A stretch of DNA of 64,000 bases from Marinagarivorans cellulosilyticus (GTDB taxonomy: Bacteria > Pseudomonadota > Gammaproteobacteria > Pseudomonadales > Cellvibrionaceae), in the NCBI RefSeq assembly GCF_021655555.1, contig NZ_AP023086.1, positions 2,138,685 to 2,202,684 on the forward strand, in the 5' to 3' direction. The translations under genes were made by a program, and so were the position numbers. Under the pieces are notes generated by a model that had not been told where the DNA came from, made no database searches, and was given only the letters and a program-made list of their open reading frames with translations. This document shows, in pieces, positions 43,973 through 52,925 of the stretch; the stretch's first letter is position 1, and each line of letters begins with the position of its first letter.

Positions 43973-46024
43973 GTGAAAGAAATAGCCCTGATCGGAAGCC
44001 CCAACTGCGGTAAAACTACACTCTTCAATCGCCTTACTGGCACCCGCCAACGCACAGGCAATTGGCCTGGTGTGACTGTTGAACGCAAGGATGGGCGCCT
44101 GCCTTTGCCTAGCGGCGAATCTGTTCGCGTGGTCGACCTTCCTGGTATTTATTCTCTGCACGATGATATTCAAGGGGTGGAGGCGCGGGTCGCGCATACG
44201 TATATTCAATCGCATAACCCTGAATTGGTTATGGTGGTGTTGGATGCTACCCGGTTAAGTCGCCAGCTTTCGTTGTTGCCCGATATTATCGCTACGGGTA
44301 AGCCCGTTATTCTTATCGTAAATATGCTTGATAGTGCTGAAGCCGAAGGTATTCAGGTGGATCTTGGCGCTTTGCGAAAAGGCACGGGCCTGCCTGTAGC
44401 TGGGGTTGTCAGTTCTACCGGTATTGGCGTGGACGAGCTTAAACAGCAAATCGATACGCTACTGTTGTCTTACCCTGCTGGTCGTGTTGATTTTGATGTT
44501 GCCGAGTTGGCTAAAAAAGTCTATCGCAACACAGGCAAGCAAAGTCGTACCGAAAAAATTGATAAATGGCTGCTTCACCCCATTTATGCGTTGCCTATTT
44601 TTTTGGCCACGATGTATTTGTTGTTTACCATTTCGGTAAATTTGGGTGCGGTATTTATTGATTTCTTTGATATTTTATTGGGGAGCATCTTTGTTGATGG
44701 CACCCGCTGGGTTACTGCGACATTAGGCGCCCCTCAGTGGTTACAGGCCGTTTTGGCTGATGGCGTTGGTGGTGGTGTTCAGCTCGTCGGGACCTTTATT
44801 CCGGTTATTGGTTGTTTGTATTTGTGCATGTCGGCTCTGGAAGATTCGGGTTACCTCTCGCGCGCTGCTTTTGTTATTGATCGCTTAATGGCCAAAATTG
44901 GTTTACCAGGCCAAGCGTTCATACCGTTAATTATTGGCTTTGGTTGTAATGTGCCGGCGGTGATGGCCTCTCGTGCCCTTGGGCAAGCGAGTGCGCGGCT
45001 GACGACGATCTTTATTGCGCCTTTTATGTCTTGCGGCGCACGTTTATCGGTGTATGTTTTTGTGGGCACGGCGTTTTTCCCAAGTCAGGCGCAGAATGCG
45101 ATTTTTGCTTTGTACTTACTCGGTATTGGCGTAGCAGTTATTTCTGCATGGTTGCTGCGCCGCAAGTTGTTTGGTGGTGTAGTTGGGGCAAATATTGCTG
45201 AAATGCCTGCTTACCACCGCCCTTTATTGCGTAATGTATTGACGCAAACATGGCACCGCCTGTACTCATTTATTTGGCGTGCAGGTAAGCGAATTTTAGT
45301 TGTAGTTATTTTGCTTAATGTTTTTTCTTCTTGGGGAACCGACGGCAGTTGGGGGAACCAAGATAGCGAAAACTCTATGTTGTCGGCAACGGGTAAAGTG
45401 CTTACACCCATGTTTACCCCTATGGGGGTAGGTGAAGATAATTGGCCGGCTACTGTAGGCCTATTTACTGGGCTGTTTGCTAAAGAAGTTGTTGTGGGCA
45501 CGCTTGATACCCTTTATACCCCACCAGTGGTTAGTGAAGAGGGTGATGCTATTAGTGCGCCGGATGTAGTGGCTGATACATTGGCTGCTTTTACGAGTGT
45601 TTGGGACAACTTCGGCGGCTTAGCAGGGGCCTTACTTGACCCGCTAGGAATTGGTTCTGCGCAAGATGATATTGCCGGCCAAGCCCCAGGTAGTTACAAG
45701 GCGATGCAAAGTTTATTTCCATCGGCATGGGGCGCTTTTTGTTACTTAGTGTTTATTCTTTTATACGCGCCTTGCGTGGCCACCATCGGTGTTATGCAAA
45801 AAGAAGCCGGTCAAGTTTGGTTAGGCTTTTCAGTTGTATGGAGTTTATTGCTGTCGTATTGGCTGGCATCGAACTTGTGGCATTTAAGTTTGTTATTGGT
45901 TAGCCCTATAGCTGCAGGGGGATGGATTGTTGGCTCCTCACTGGTGCTTTATTTGTGTTACCGGCTAATTATGTCGCAAATGCGGCGAGGGATTCGAGAC
46001 CATATCCCAGCAATAAATGTATAA
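43973..46024 (+). CDS. feoB: Ferrous iron transporter FeoB
   Basis: 683-residue Fe2+ permease. N-terminal G domain with G1 GSPNCGKTTLFN, switch NWPGVTVERK, G3 DLPGIYSL and G4 NMLD; helical spacer; membrane domain with GVQLVGTFIPVIGCLYLCM, GFGCNVPAVMASRAL and FMSCGARLSVY (Gate motifs with conserved Cys). GTG start at 43973. It is shorter than the enteric protein (773) mainly in the spacer and C-terminus. No feoC is seen; a bidirectional terminator follows. Confidence 0.96.
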   Translation: MKEIALIGSPNCGKTTLFNRLTGTRQRTGNWPGVTVERKDGRLPLPSGESVRVVDLPGIYSLHDDIQGVEARVAHTYIQSHNPELVMVVLDATRLSRQLSLLPDIIATGKPVILIVNMLDSAEAEGIQVDLGALRKGTGLPVAGVVSSTGIGVDELKQQIDTLLLSYPAGRVDFDVAELAKKVYRNTGKQSRTEKIDKWLLHPIYALPIFLATMYLLFTISVNLGAVFIDFFDILLGSIFVDGTRWVTATLGAPQWLQAVLADGVGGGVQLVGTFIPVIGCLYLCMSALEDSGYLSRAAFVIDRLMAKIGLPGQAFIPLIIGFGCNVPAVMASRALGQASARLTTIFIAPFMSCGARLSVYVFVGTAFFPSQAQNAIFALYLLGIGVAVISAWLLRRKLFGGVVGANIAEMPAYHRPLLRNVLTQTWHRLYSFIWRAGKRILVVVILLNVFSSWGTDGSWGNQDSENSMLSATGKVLTPMFTPMGVGEDNWPATVGLFTGLFAKEVVVGTLDTLYTPPVVSEEGDAISAPDVVADTLAAFTSVWDNFGGLAGALLDPLGIGSAQDDIAGQAPGSYKAMQSLFPSAWGAFCYLVFILLYAPCVATIGVMQKEAGQVWLGFSVVWSLLLSYWLASNLWHLSLLLVSPIAAGGWIVGSSLVLYLCYRLIMSQMRRGIRDHIPAINV

Positions 46025-46053
46025 AAAAAACAGCGCTTAGGCGCTGTTTTTTT
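46023..46053. terminator. Bidirectional terminator feoB / AGCS symporter
   Basis: AAAAAAAACAGCGC-TTAG-GCGCTGTTTTTTT, serving two convergent genes. Confidence 0.92.
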
Positions 46054-46062
46054 ATGGGTGTA

Positions 46063-47409
46063 TTACTTTGCGTTTAACTTTTTGAAATACTCTTTGCTGA
46101 GCTTAACAACAACAGGGCTGAGTAAGCATAAAGCAATTAAATTCGGCAGTGCCATAAGGCCATTAAGTGTATCGGCTAATATCCATATTCGTGATAGCTC
46201 TGCAATCGCGCCAAGCGGTACCACGGCGACCCAGAATATCCGAAACGGAATAATAGCTTTAGGGCCGAACAAAAATTCCGCGCAGCGTTCGCCGTAGTAG
46301 CTCCAGCCCAGTAGGGTAGTGAATGCAAATATGGCAATGGCGATAGAAATAATTAAATCGCCAAAAGGGAGTGCACTGTTAAAAGCGAACTGTGTCATCT
46401 GTGCGCCCTTGGCGCCGTCAGCTAACCAAGCACCAGACACTACAATGGCAAGCCCTGTGACACTGCACACTACAAGGGTGTCTAAAAATGTGCCGAGCAT
46501 GGCGATAACGCCTTGGCGAACAGGGCTGTTGGTTTGTGCCGCCGCGTGCGCAATAGGGGCACTGCCTAGGCCGGCTTCGTTTGAAAAAATACCGCGCGCC
46601 ACGCCAAACCGAATGGCGGCCATTACTGCTGCGCCAGCAAACCCACCTTGTGCGGCGACGGGGGTAAAGGCGCTTTCAATAATTAATGCTAACGCCGCTG
46701 GAAGGCTGCTGATGTGGCTAAGTAATACCCATAGGCCGCAGGTGATGTAGCCAATGGCCATTAGAGGAATCAGCTTGCCGGCAACGCTAGAAATACGTTT
46801 AATGCCGCCGAGCAGAACGGCGCCAACGAGCAAGGCTAAGGCAATACCGGTTAACCATGTGGGTATATTAAAAGAGCCCGCGAGCGCATCGGCAACCGAA
46901 TGTGCTTGTACGGTATTACCTATGCCAAAGCCTGCCAGTATGCCAAAAAAGGCGAAGGCAACGCCCAGCCATTTCCAGCGCGTACCTAGGCCATTTTTAA
47001 TGTAATACATGGGGCCGCCAACGTGTTTACCCTCTTTGCTGACCTCGCGGTAGTGCACCGCTAAAACGGCCTCCGCGTATTTTGTAGCCATGCCAAGCAG
47101 TGCGGTGCACCACATCCAAAACAATGCACCAGGGCCGCCTAACCCGATTGCTGTTGCAACGCCGACGATATTGCCCGTGCCTATAGTGGCCGATAGTGAT
47201 GTCATTAAAGCTTTAAATGGGCTGATTTCACCATCGCCTTGGCTTTGCCTGCCGGCAGCCAGCTGTTTAAAACCGTAGCCAATTTTTCGCAAGGGTTGGG
47301 CGCCTAAGCGAATCATCAAAAATAGGCCGGTGCCTAAAATTAATATCATCATGTAGGGCCCCCAAACGAGGCCGTTGATAAAACCTAAGGTGCTATCAAA
47401 AAATTGCAT
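46063..47409 (-). CDS. Sodium:alanine/glycine symporter (AGCS family)
   Basis: 448-residue inner-membrane amino-acid carrier. The family signature SLSATIGTGNIVGVATAIGLGGPGALFWMW lies near residue 85, followed by GMATKYAEAVLAVHYR and FSNEAGLGSAPIAHAA. About ten to eleven helices. Start taken at 47409 (MQFFDSTLGFINGLVWGP) with AGGAAA upstream; the open frame extends to 47640 but without family similarity. A Fur-like site lies further upstream, shared with the divergent gene. Confidence 0.92.
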   Translation of the reverse strand: MQFFDSTLGFINGLVWGPYMMILILGTGLFLMIRLGAQPLRKIGYGFKQLAAGRQSQGDGEISPFKALMTSLSATIGTGNIVGVATAIGLGGPGALFWMWCTALLGMATKYAEAVLAVHYREVSKEGKHVGGPMYYIKNGLGTRWKWLGVAFAFFGILAGFGIGNTVQAHSVADALAGSFNIPTWLTGIALALLVGAVLLGGIKRISSVAGKLIPLMAIGYITCGLWVLLSHISSLPAALALIIESAFTPVAAQGGFAGAAVMAAIRFGVARGIFSNEAGLGSAPIAHAAAQTNSPVRQGVIAMLGTFLDTLVVCSVTGLAIVVSGAWLADGAKGAQMTQFAFNSALPFGDLIISIAIAIFAFTTLLGWSYYGERCAEFLFGPKAIIPFRIFWVAVVPLGAIAELSRIWILADTLNGLMALPNLIALCLLSPVVVKLSKEYFKKLNAK

Positions 47410-47786
47410 GTTCTTTTCCTGCTGAGCATCGCACTGGAGAAAAGCGCTGTTTGTATTGCGTGTCGAAATAAAAACGCAGCATGCGACAAAAATAACGCAG
47501 GGTAAAGGCAGGCTTTTGGGGGAGGGAAAAAAGCCCCAGCCTTGCGTATGCGTAAACGCGGCAATTAGGGGCAAGCAACCGTGGAAGAACACAAACGCTA
47601 GGCGCTGTGTTTTCAGCAGCGTGCAGTATGGCGCCTGCATGTTGCTGAGTTCTCAATATACGATATCAATTCTCTTTTGTAAATGATAATTGTTTGCATT
47701 TGATTTGTGTTGTTGCTAAATTTACAGTACACAACGCGGCGGCTTCTATTGCGGCCATTAACAAGTGACGTTATTGAGGAGGAATC
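47410..47786. other. Divergent intergenic region AGCS / small unknown gene
   Basis: About 375 bases; holds the Fur-like site 47679-47697. Long open frames here on both strands are extensions or shadows and are not called. Confidence 0.5.
47679..47697. promoter_or_regulatory. Fur-box-like site upstream of the small unknown gene
   Basis: GTAAATGATAATTGTTTGC, 13 of 19 matches by eye with an intact AATGATAAT core, 90 bases before the ATG at 47787. Confidence 0.5.
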
Positions 47787-48239
47787 ATGAGTTACCAATA
47801 CTTATGCACAAAGCATCAATCCACGGTGAGTGCGAATCCTTGCGGGGCTTATAATTGGTGGCTTAAAACAATTGCCTTGGCAGAGCAGGCCTTCGCCGCT
47901 CGCGATTTTACGACAGCGCGAGTATTTGTGGGGACCGCTTTTGAAATCGCACATTTGCGTTTATCGCTGGCGCAGGACCGCACAGGGGTAAGTCAGTATG
48001 CAGAGCGTTTGGCGGAAGCGAGCCGTTTGCGTGTGCGGGTGCTAACACAGCTTGGCTTGCTGGACGAGGTTGAGCAGTGTTTATTGGATACTCAGCAAGT
48101 ATTGGCTGCGGTAGAGGCCAATGGTGTGATGTCTGTTAAATCATTGTTGCTTGAATTTACTCAGCGAGCCCGAGCGCTACTGCAAATGCTTGGCCGGGCT
48201 GATGCCTTACTGCCAGAGCGGCCCATAGCGCTACATTAA
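47787..48239 (+). CDS. Small helical protein of unknown function, probably iron-regulated
   Basis: 150 residues, no recognised family. Starts MSYQYLCTKHQSTVSANPCGAYNWWLKTIALAEQAFAARDF, then helical, TPR-like spacing (ARVFVGTAFEIAHLRLSLAQ; EVEQCLLDTQQVLAAVEANGVMSVKSLLLEFTQRARALLQML). No signal peptide. Very strong ribosome site GAGGAGGAATC. The Fur-like box upstream and iron-gene neighbours suggest expression in iron starvation. Confidence 0.75.
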   Translation: MSYQYLCTKHQSTVSANPCGAYNWWLKTIALAEQAFAARDFTTARVFVGTAFEIAHLRLSLAQDRTGVSQYAERLAEASRLRVRVLTQLGLLDEVEQCLLDTQQVLAAVEANGVMSVKSLLLEFTQRARALLQMLGRADALLPERPIALH

Positions 48240-48405
48240 TGTTGCAGTGTTACAGGGTGTTATAGGGTGTTATAAATAGGTTAAGCATTGTTTATTAGCG
48301 CACAGTTTGCCCTGTTGGCCGGCTGATTTTGTGCAGGCTTCGCATTAATCGTGCATTGCATTTGCTACCCTTGCTGGCTATTTATTTGTAAAGCTTGATG
48401 TGATT

Positions 48406-48999
48406 ATGTTGACACCAACCGAAGAAAGAATCCTAAGAAAAAAACTACAAGACTATAACGGCAAGGTTGAACACTTGTTTTTAAATGCGCAGGGCCAGGT
48501 GTGCGTAGGGATTGCCCATGTGTTGGGCTCGCCAGAGGAAGCGCTTGATTTATCTTTTACTAACAAAAACGGACTTAAAGCTTCGGGTGAAGAAATTCGT
48601 GCTGATTACGATGCCGTTCGCCAGCTAGCGCCCAACCGAATAGCTTCTTTTTATAAGCGCCATTTAAAACTGACATTACCTTCAAGTGAAATAAACCGGC
48701 TGACTAATCAGTCATTGGCGCAGTTTTACACTGACCTTACTCAGATGTACGAGCAGTTTGATGCCTTCCCTTCTGATGCAAAGCTTGCCTTATTCGATAT
48801 TATTTTCGGGATGGGGGCGTCTGATTTAGCTGATTGGATAACATTTAATGAATCTATTCGAGCTCAAAATTGGCAGCGTGCAGCGTTAGATTCCGCAAGG
48901 CCTTTCCCTGTAACTGCAGTGCGTAATATTTATGTGCAGGGGCTTTTTGAGAAAGCCTTTAGATCTAGTAAAGAGCCTGATGCTTTAGCGTGTAGTTAA
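48406..48999 (+). CDS. Lysozyme-like (T4-lysozyme/pesticin-type fold) protein
   Basis: 197 residues, no signal peptide. The N-terminal block GKVEHLFLNAQGQVCVGIAHVLGS resembles the catalytic E-x(8)-D/T region of GH24-type muramidases, with Glu in VEHLF as candidate acid. ALFDIIFGMGASDLADWITFNESIRAQNW resembles the central helices, and ARPFPVTAVRNIYVQGLFEKAF the C-terminal lobe. Enzymatic activity is not certain because the usual Gly-Tyr-Gly-His is replaced by GIAH. ATG 48406 is preferred over GTG 48400. Confidence 0.6.
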   Translation: MLTPTEERILRKKLQDYNGKVEHLFLNAQGQVCVGIAHVLGSPEEALDLSFTNKNGLKASGEEIRADYDAVRQLAPNRIASFYKRHLKLTLPSSEINRLTNQSLAQFYTDLTQMYEQFDAFPSDAKLALFDIIFGMGASDLADWITFNESIRAQNWQRAALDSARPFPVTAVRNIYVQGLFEKAFRSSKEPDALACS

Positions 49000-49052
49000 A
49001 GCGCGTAATTCAAGTGTGCTGTTAAAATTGAAGTGTGTTGTTAAAGACGAGG

Positions 49053-49078
49053 GCGGCCATGGTGATTACCATGGCCGC
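49053..49078. terminator. Hairpin between convergent lysozyme-like and GH9 genes
   Basis: GCGGCCATGGT-GATT-ACCATGGCCGC: perfect 11-bp stem; no T-run, so termination would be factor-assisted. Confidence 0.6.
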
Positions 49079-49093
49079 GAGAGCATTAAACGA

Positions 49094-51073
49094 TTAGAGC
49101 GCTACTTTAGCGCGTCGAGCCATAGCTGCTAACGCTCCAAAAGAGAGAAGTAGCCATAGTTGGTTAAGGCTAAATATCCCTGCTTTTTTATCGCTGCTGC
49201 TAGGCGCTTGAGGTTCTTCTTGTGCAGCCTTTTTGGGGTTCGCTTTAGCTTTGATTGGTGACAGTGCAAAAAGGCTCGGCGCAACTTCGGTGGTGAAATA
49301 AGACACCGGTACTAAAGAAGCGTTAGCGTCAATTGAGATCTCACGTGAGCTCCAGCCTGTGCCGGTAACCGCAAACATTTTTAAGCCAGGCTGCGAGCCA
49401 AATTTAGGCATGGCGCCGTCATTAGCGTTGGTCCAGTTGTTGGGGCCTAACACCATTTTTCCTGGCCAGCTATCATCATTGTTAACACCATCGTGTGTAC
49501 GCATTACGGCATTTTCTATTTCGGGGTAACCTTGAGCGGTAAACATGGCAAGGTTCATCGCGTTAACGCCGCTAATGTGGTCTAGCACGGCAACGGCGCT
49601 ACGTGCAAAGTTTGCTGCGCGGTCATTGGCTTTTTGCGCTTTTGCTACTTCGGCGGCAGCCATTAAAATGCGTGCGTCGTTTAAAGCCATGCGGTGTGAA
49701 CCCCAGCGGAAGTTATTATCCACATCGTCTTGGTCGCCACTATCCCACTGATCCGATTGCGCATCCCAAGTGACGCCAGGGTAGCCGACTTGTTGATATG
49801 CCGCTATCTCGTCTGCTTTTTTCAGTAGCTTAAGTTTGAACTGGCTTAAGTCGATATCGTGCAGCGTTTCATTGCTTAGAAGCGACAAGCTGCCTTCCAT
49901 TGCGACTGCGCCCCACCAGTAGGAAGAGACCTCGTTAAAACGTGGGTGTGTGGTGACGGCAGTTTTGAATGTTTTAATATCGTTGGTTTGCTTCAATACT
50001 ATAGCGGCTAGGTAGGTTTCAACGAGAGCGGCATATTCGTCGTCTTGGGTGTTGTCTTTACCTGGGTGGCAATTATCGCGGGGTTTTTCTGGGTTGCGGT
50101 AACCGCTGTAATTGTCGTTGTCTGGGTACATGCCGCCTTCACCACCAAAGGAGTCTATCTGGCGGCAGGTTAATGGTTCTGTTTGAGCATTTTTAAGTGC
50201 AGTAACGGCTAATTTATAAGTTTCTTGTGCTTGCTCGGCAGTGCCATATTTATGGTGTAGCCTTGCCATCGCACCGAGGGTGCGGGCGGTAGAAAATGTC
50301 GCTTTTGTTTCTGGCTCAGAAACACAAGTGCCGTCGAAGTGCGGGGCGCAAGCGGCATAGCTGTCATTCACATTAGTGTGAAATTTAGGGATAGCCAGTT
50401 TGCCGCCATAATCAAAGACGTGATAAAACTGCTCTGTAAGTACCTTTAGCTGTTCGTAAACGGTACGGCCACCCTTAATATTGCTGCTGTAGTAGGTGTT
50501 AATGTTTGGGTAGGTCTCGAGCATATTGATTAGCGCCCAAGAAGCCTCTGCGGTATTAACGGGGTATACGCCATTATCGCCAGCGTCTATCACATAAGAA
50601 AATGTAATATTGAGCTCTTTGTTCCAATCGTTTTTCCCTTGGGTAAACGTGGCTTTAGCTTCGTGATCACGGAAATAATCAAAAAACTCATACTTAATTT
50701 TACCGTAAGGGTCAGCCGAAATGCTAAAGGGCGCTGATGTGTCTTTGCCTACTTTCAGGGTTAATTGCTTGCCTTCTTCAGTACAGGCCGAAAAGTCGAT
50801 GCGGTAAAAGCTATCACCAGAAGCAAAATCATTGCTGATATAAGTGTCTTCGGTGCCCTTGCAATTTGTACCAGCGACTTGCCACTCAATAGCACCTTTG
50901 TTATCGCTTAGGTAAATGGCTGTCTTTTTAGCCTGAGGTAAATAGCCTGCATAGTTGACCCGAAAGCGGTCCTTTAATTGGCTGCCGTCGTCTGCGGCAT
51001 GGGCTGATATCGAGAGTGTTAGGGCTGTGGCGCAAGCCACTGCTCCGGCCAGCGGGGATAGTCGTGGGATCAT
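49094..51073 (-). CDS. Secreted glycoside hydrolase family 9 enzyme with C-terminal membrane tail
   Basis: 659 residues. Signal peptide ending SAHAAD; N-terminal Ig-like CelD_N domain (about 35-125, FRVNYAGYLPQAKKTAIYLSD); GH9 catalytic domain (about 130-600). The nucleophile/base Asp pair is in DAGDNGVYPVNTAEASW, and the acid Glu in SSREISIDANASLVPVSYF. Typical activity is endoglucanase or related beta-glucanase. The C-terminus has a Lys/Pro/Ser linker, a hydrophobic helix (LWLLLSFGALAAM) and basic ARRAK, like a sorting or anchor signal. A lone gene; substrate not proven. Confidence 0.88.
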   Translation of the reverse strand: MIPRLSPLAGAVACATALTLSISAHAADDGSQLKDRFRVNYAGYLPQAKKTAIYLSDNKGAIEWQVAGTNCKGTEDTYISNDFASGDSFYRIDFSACTEEGKQLTLKVGKDTSAPFSISADPYGKIKYEFFDYFRDHEAKATFTQGKNDWNKELNITFSYVIDAGDNGVYPVNTAEASWALINMLETYPNINTYYSSNIKGGRTVYEQLKVLTEQFYHVFDYGGKLAIPKFHTNVNDSYAACAPHFDGTCVSEPETKATFSTARTLGAMARLHHKYGTAEQAQETYKLAVTALKNAQTEPLTCRQIDSFGGEGGMYPDNDNYSGYRNPEKPRDNCHPGKDNTQDDEYAALVETYLAAIVLKQTNDIKTFKTAVTTHPRFNEVSSYWWGAVAMEGSLSLLSNETLHDIDLSQFKLKLLKKADEIAAYQQVGYPGVTWDAQSDQWDSGDQDDVDNNFRWGSHRMALNDARILMAAAEVAKAQKANDRAANFARSAVAVLDHISGVNAMNLAMFTAQGYPEIENAVMRTHDGVNNDDSWPGKMVLGPNNWTNANDGAMPKFGSQPGLKMFAVTGTGWSSREISIDANASLVPVSYFTTEVAPSLFALSPIKAKANPKKAAQEEPQAPSSSDKKAGIFSLNQLWLLLSFGALAAMARRAKVAL

Positions 51074-51891
51074 GGGGAACCTAGCTATTCTTAGTATTGA
51101 GTTGTATTTATTGGTGGGGATTGTAGCACCTCTTAAGAGGCCTTTGGTTCAGTAGTCAAGTGTAGTTGCGATGAAAGAATACTGCTATTCGTTTAAAGAT
51201 TATGTCTAGTTAAGTTGTTGGATCGGCTGAAGTTTGCGCCTCAATGCGTTGCTTAGGCTTACTTGCTGATTATTGAATGCTAATAGGGGCGTATTTTTAT
51301 TTTGCGGCGCTTAGGGGGGGGCACTTCTGCTGATGTTTACGTAGTTTTACGTATATAGCCGTTAGTGTTGGGGGCTCATAATAATCCTAGAAACCGCAGT
51401 TGAAGCATCCAAGTCTACGAACCCCCGCATACTGTACTGGTCTAATAGAACCGGACACCTGATGCACGATAAAAATGATTCATCAGCAGTAAGGTGGCTA
51501 CGCATTTTTACCGCACGCCACGCACACCAAGGGGGTGCGCATCTTTTGGGTTCACAATTACGGCTTCTAGGATAATGTACTGATTGAACGGGTTTATGGC
51601 GAGCGCATTGTGGACCCTAACGTTGCATTAACTTTTGGCCCAGGATCGCTTCGCTGCTTCTATAGCAGTATTTCTAACGTCGTACTCAATTTTTCTGGAT
51701 CTCACCTAGAGTGACTAGTATCAATCCAAAAAAATCTCCGTTCAACGCTATAAATACCACTCTAAAAGCTCCTGAACTCAATATCTAATGCAACGTTAGG
51801 GTGGAGCGCTAAAGTTTACTGCGCCGAGGTGATTTGAATTTATCGGGCATATTTCCAGTTGATTTCAAAAGGGATGTGAGTTTGGCCCAGC
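51074..51891. other. Long gene-poor region with element remnants
   Basis: About 820 bases without a credible ORF. Near 51436-51462, ACTGG..TAATAGAACCGGACACCTG resembles an IS3-type left end, without an intact transposase. A 187-bp inverted-repeat unit follows at 51615-51801. Confidence 0.55.
51615..51801. repeat. 187-bp segment with perfect 16-bp inverted ends
   Basis: CCCTAACGTTGCATTA (51615-51630) and TAATGCAACGTTAGGG (51786-51801) are exact reverse complements. No ORF inside. It may be a MITE or a decayed attC-like site, since CCCTAAC and GTTAGGG resemble R''/R' boxes, but it is longer than any attC in this window. Confidence 0.6.
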
Positions 51892-52773
51892 CTAACAATC
51901 CGTGGGGTGGGCTTTTTTTTGTGCGGCTTCCCAAGCTATAACGGCAGATTTTCTTGTTGTTCCCCACATGTAGCCCCCAAGCTTACCGCTGCTTTGAATC
52001 ACGCGATGGCAGGGTATTAAAAGCGCAATGGGGTTGCTGCCAATAGCTGTACCCACTGCGCGTGCGGCCTTGGGTTTTTGTATATCTTGTGCAACATCGC
52101 CGTAGCTTGCTAATTGACCTGCCGGTATTTTGAGCAGGCTTTGCCACACCTTTAGTTGAAATTCGGTTCCGCGCAAATGTAATTTGATCGCTTCGTGCGT
52201 ATTCCAATCTTGCTTAAATATAGTTAAAGCAGATGCTTGAAAAGCATCTGCTTTCTCGAAGAGTTGAGCGTTGGGGAATGTGTTAGCTAGACGTTGAAAC
52301 GCAGTGTTTTTTTCGTCCTCAAAGGCCATGTAGCAAACCCCCTTTGTTGTTGATGCCACAACCACTTGGCCGAATAGTGTAGGTGCTAATTGAAAGTTAA
52401 TGGTGAGTGAGCGGCCACCGTGTTGATATTCGCTGGGGGTCATGCCTTCAATATTAATAAAAAGATCATGCAGGCGACTGCTGCCAGATAAGCCCACTTG
52501 ATGCGATGCTTCTTGCAAGGATACGGGTCTTTCACGCAGTATTTGCTTTGCGTATTCGATGCTGAGGTATTGAGTGAATTTTTTTGGGCTTACCCCAGCC
52601 CACTCAGAAAATACGCGCTGTAAATGGTGCGGGCTTAGATGAACGGCGGCTGCAATATCGGCCAGTGAGGGCTGGCGAGTGCAGTGTTGCTGAATATAGC
52701 TAATAGCTGCGGCTATGGTGGTGTAGTGGCCTGCGGTTTTCGGCGTTTTGATTGTGGTGCGCATTCCGGTCAT
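51892..52773 (-). CDS. AraC-type HTH plus O6-methylguanine-DNA methyltransferase (Ada-like)
   Basis: 293 residues. AraC helix-turn-helix domain (about 15-105: SLADIAAAVHLSPHHLQRVFSEWAGVSPKKFTQYL), then the methyltransferase (about 120-285) with acceptor Cys in IPCHRVIQ and the LASYGDVAQDI DNA-binding helix. It removes methyl groups from O6-methylguanine and may regulate its own expression. The N-terminal Ada zinc domain that repairs phosphotriesters is absent, so this is the two-domain form. It is a lone gene. Confidence 0.9.
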   Translation of the reverse strand: MTGMRTTIKTPKTAGHYTTIAAAISYIQQHCTRQPSLADIAAAVHLSPHHLQRVFSEWAGVSPKKFTQYLSIEYAKQILRERPVSLQEASHQVGLSGSSRLHDLFINIEGMTPSEYQHGGRSLTINFQLAPTLFGQVVVASTTKGVCYMAFEDEKNTAFQRLANTFPNAQLFEKADAFQASALTIFKQDWNTHEAIKLHLRGTEFQLKVWQSLLKIPAGQLASYGDVAQDIQKPKAARAVGTAIGSNPIALLIPCHRVIQSSGKLGGYMWGTTRKSAVIAWEAAQKKAHPTDC

Positions 52774-52925
52774 CTTTATAAATTAAAGTGTTGAATTACC
52801 CAATATAAGTACGCTTGCGGCAAAAAGCGACCCGAATCTTGCGGGTTAGTGGCGTGGTGCTGGGCGCTATCGGTGTTGGGCCTTATGTTATATTGCGCGC
52901 CTTTTGGTGGTGGTGAATTCAGTAT

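Noticed and set aside
52790..52925. Cobalamin riboswitch before cbiB
   Set aside because: I could not find a B12-box-like element in the short upstream region.
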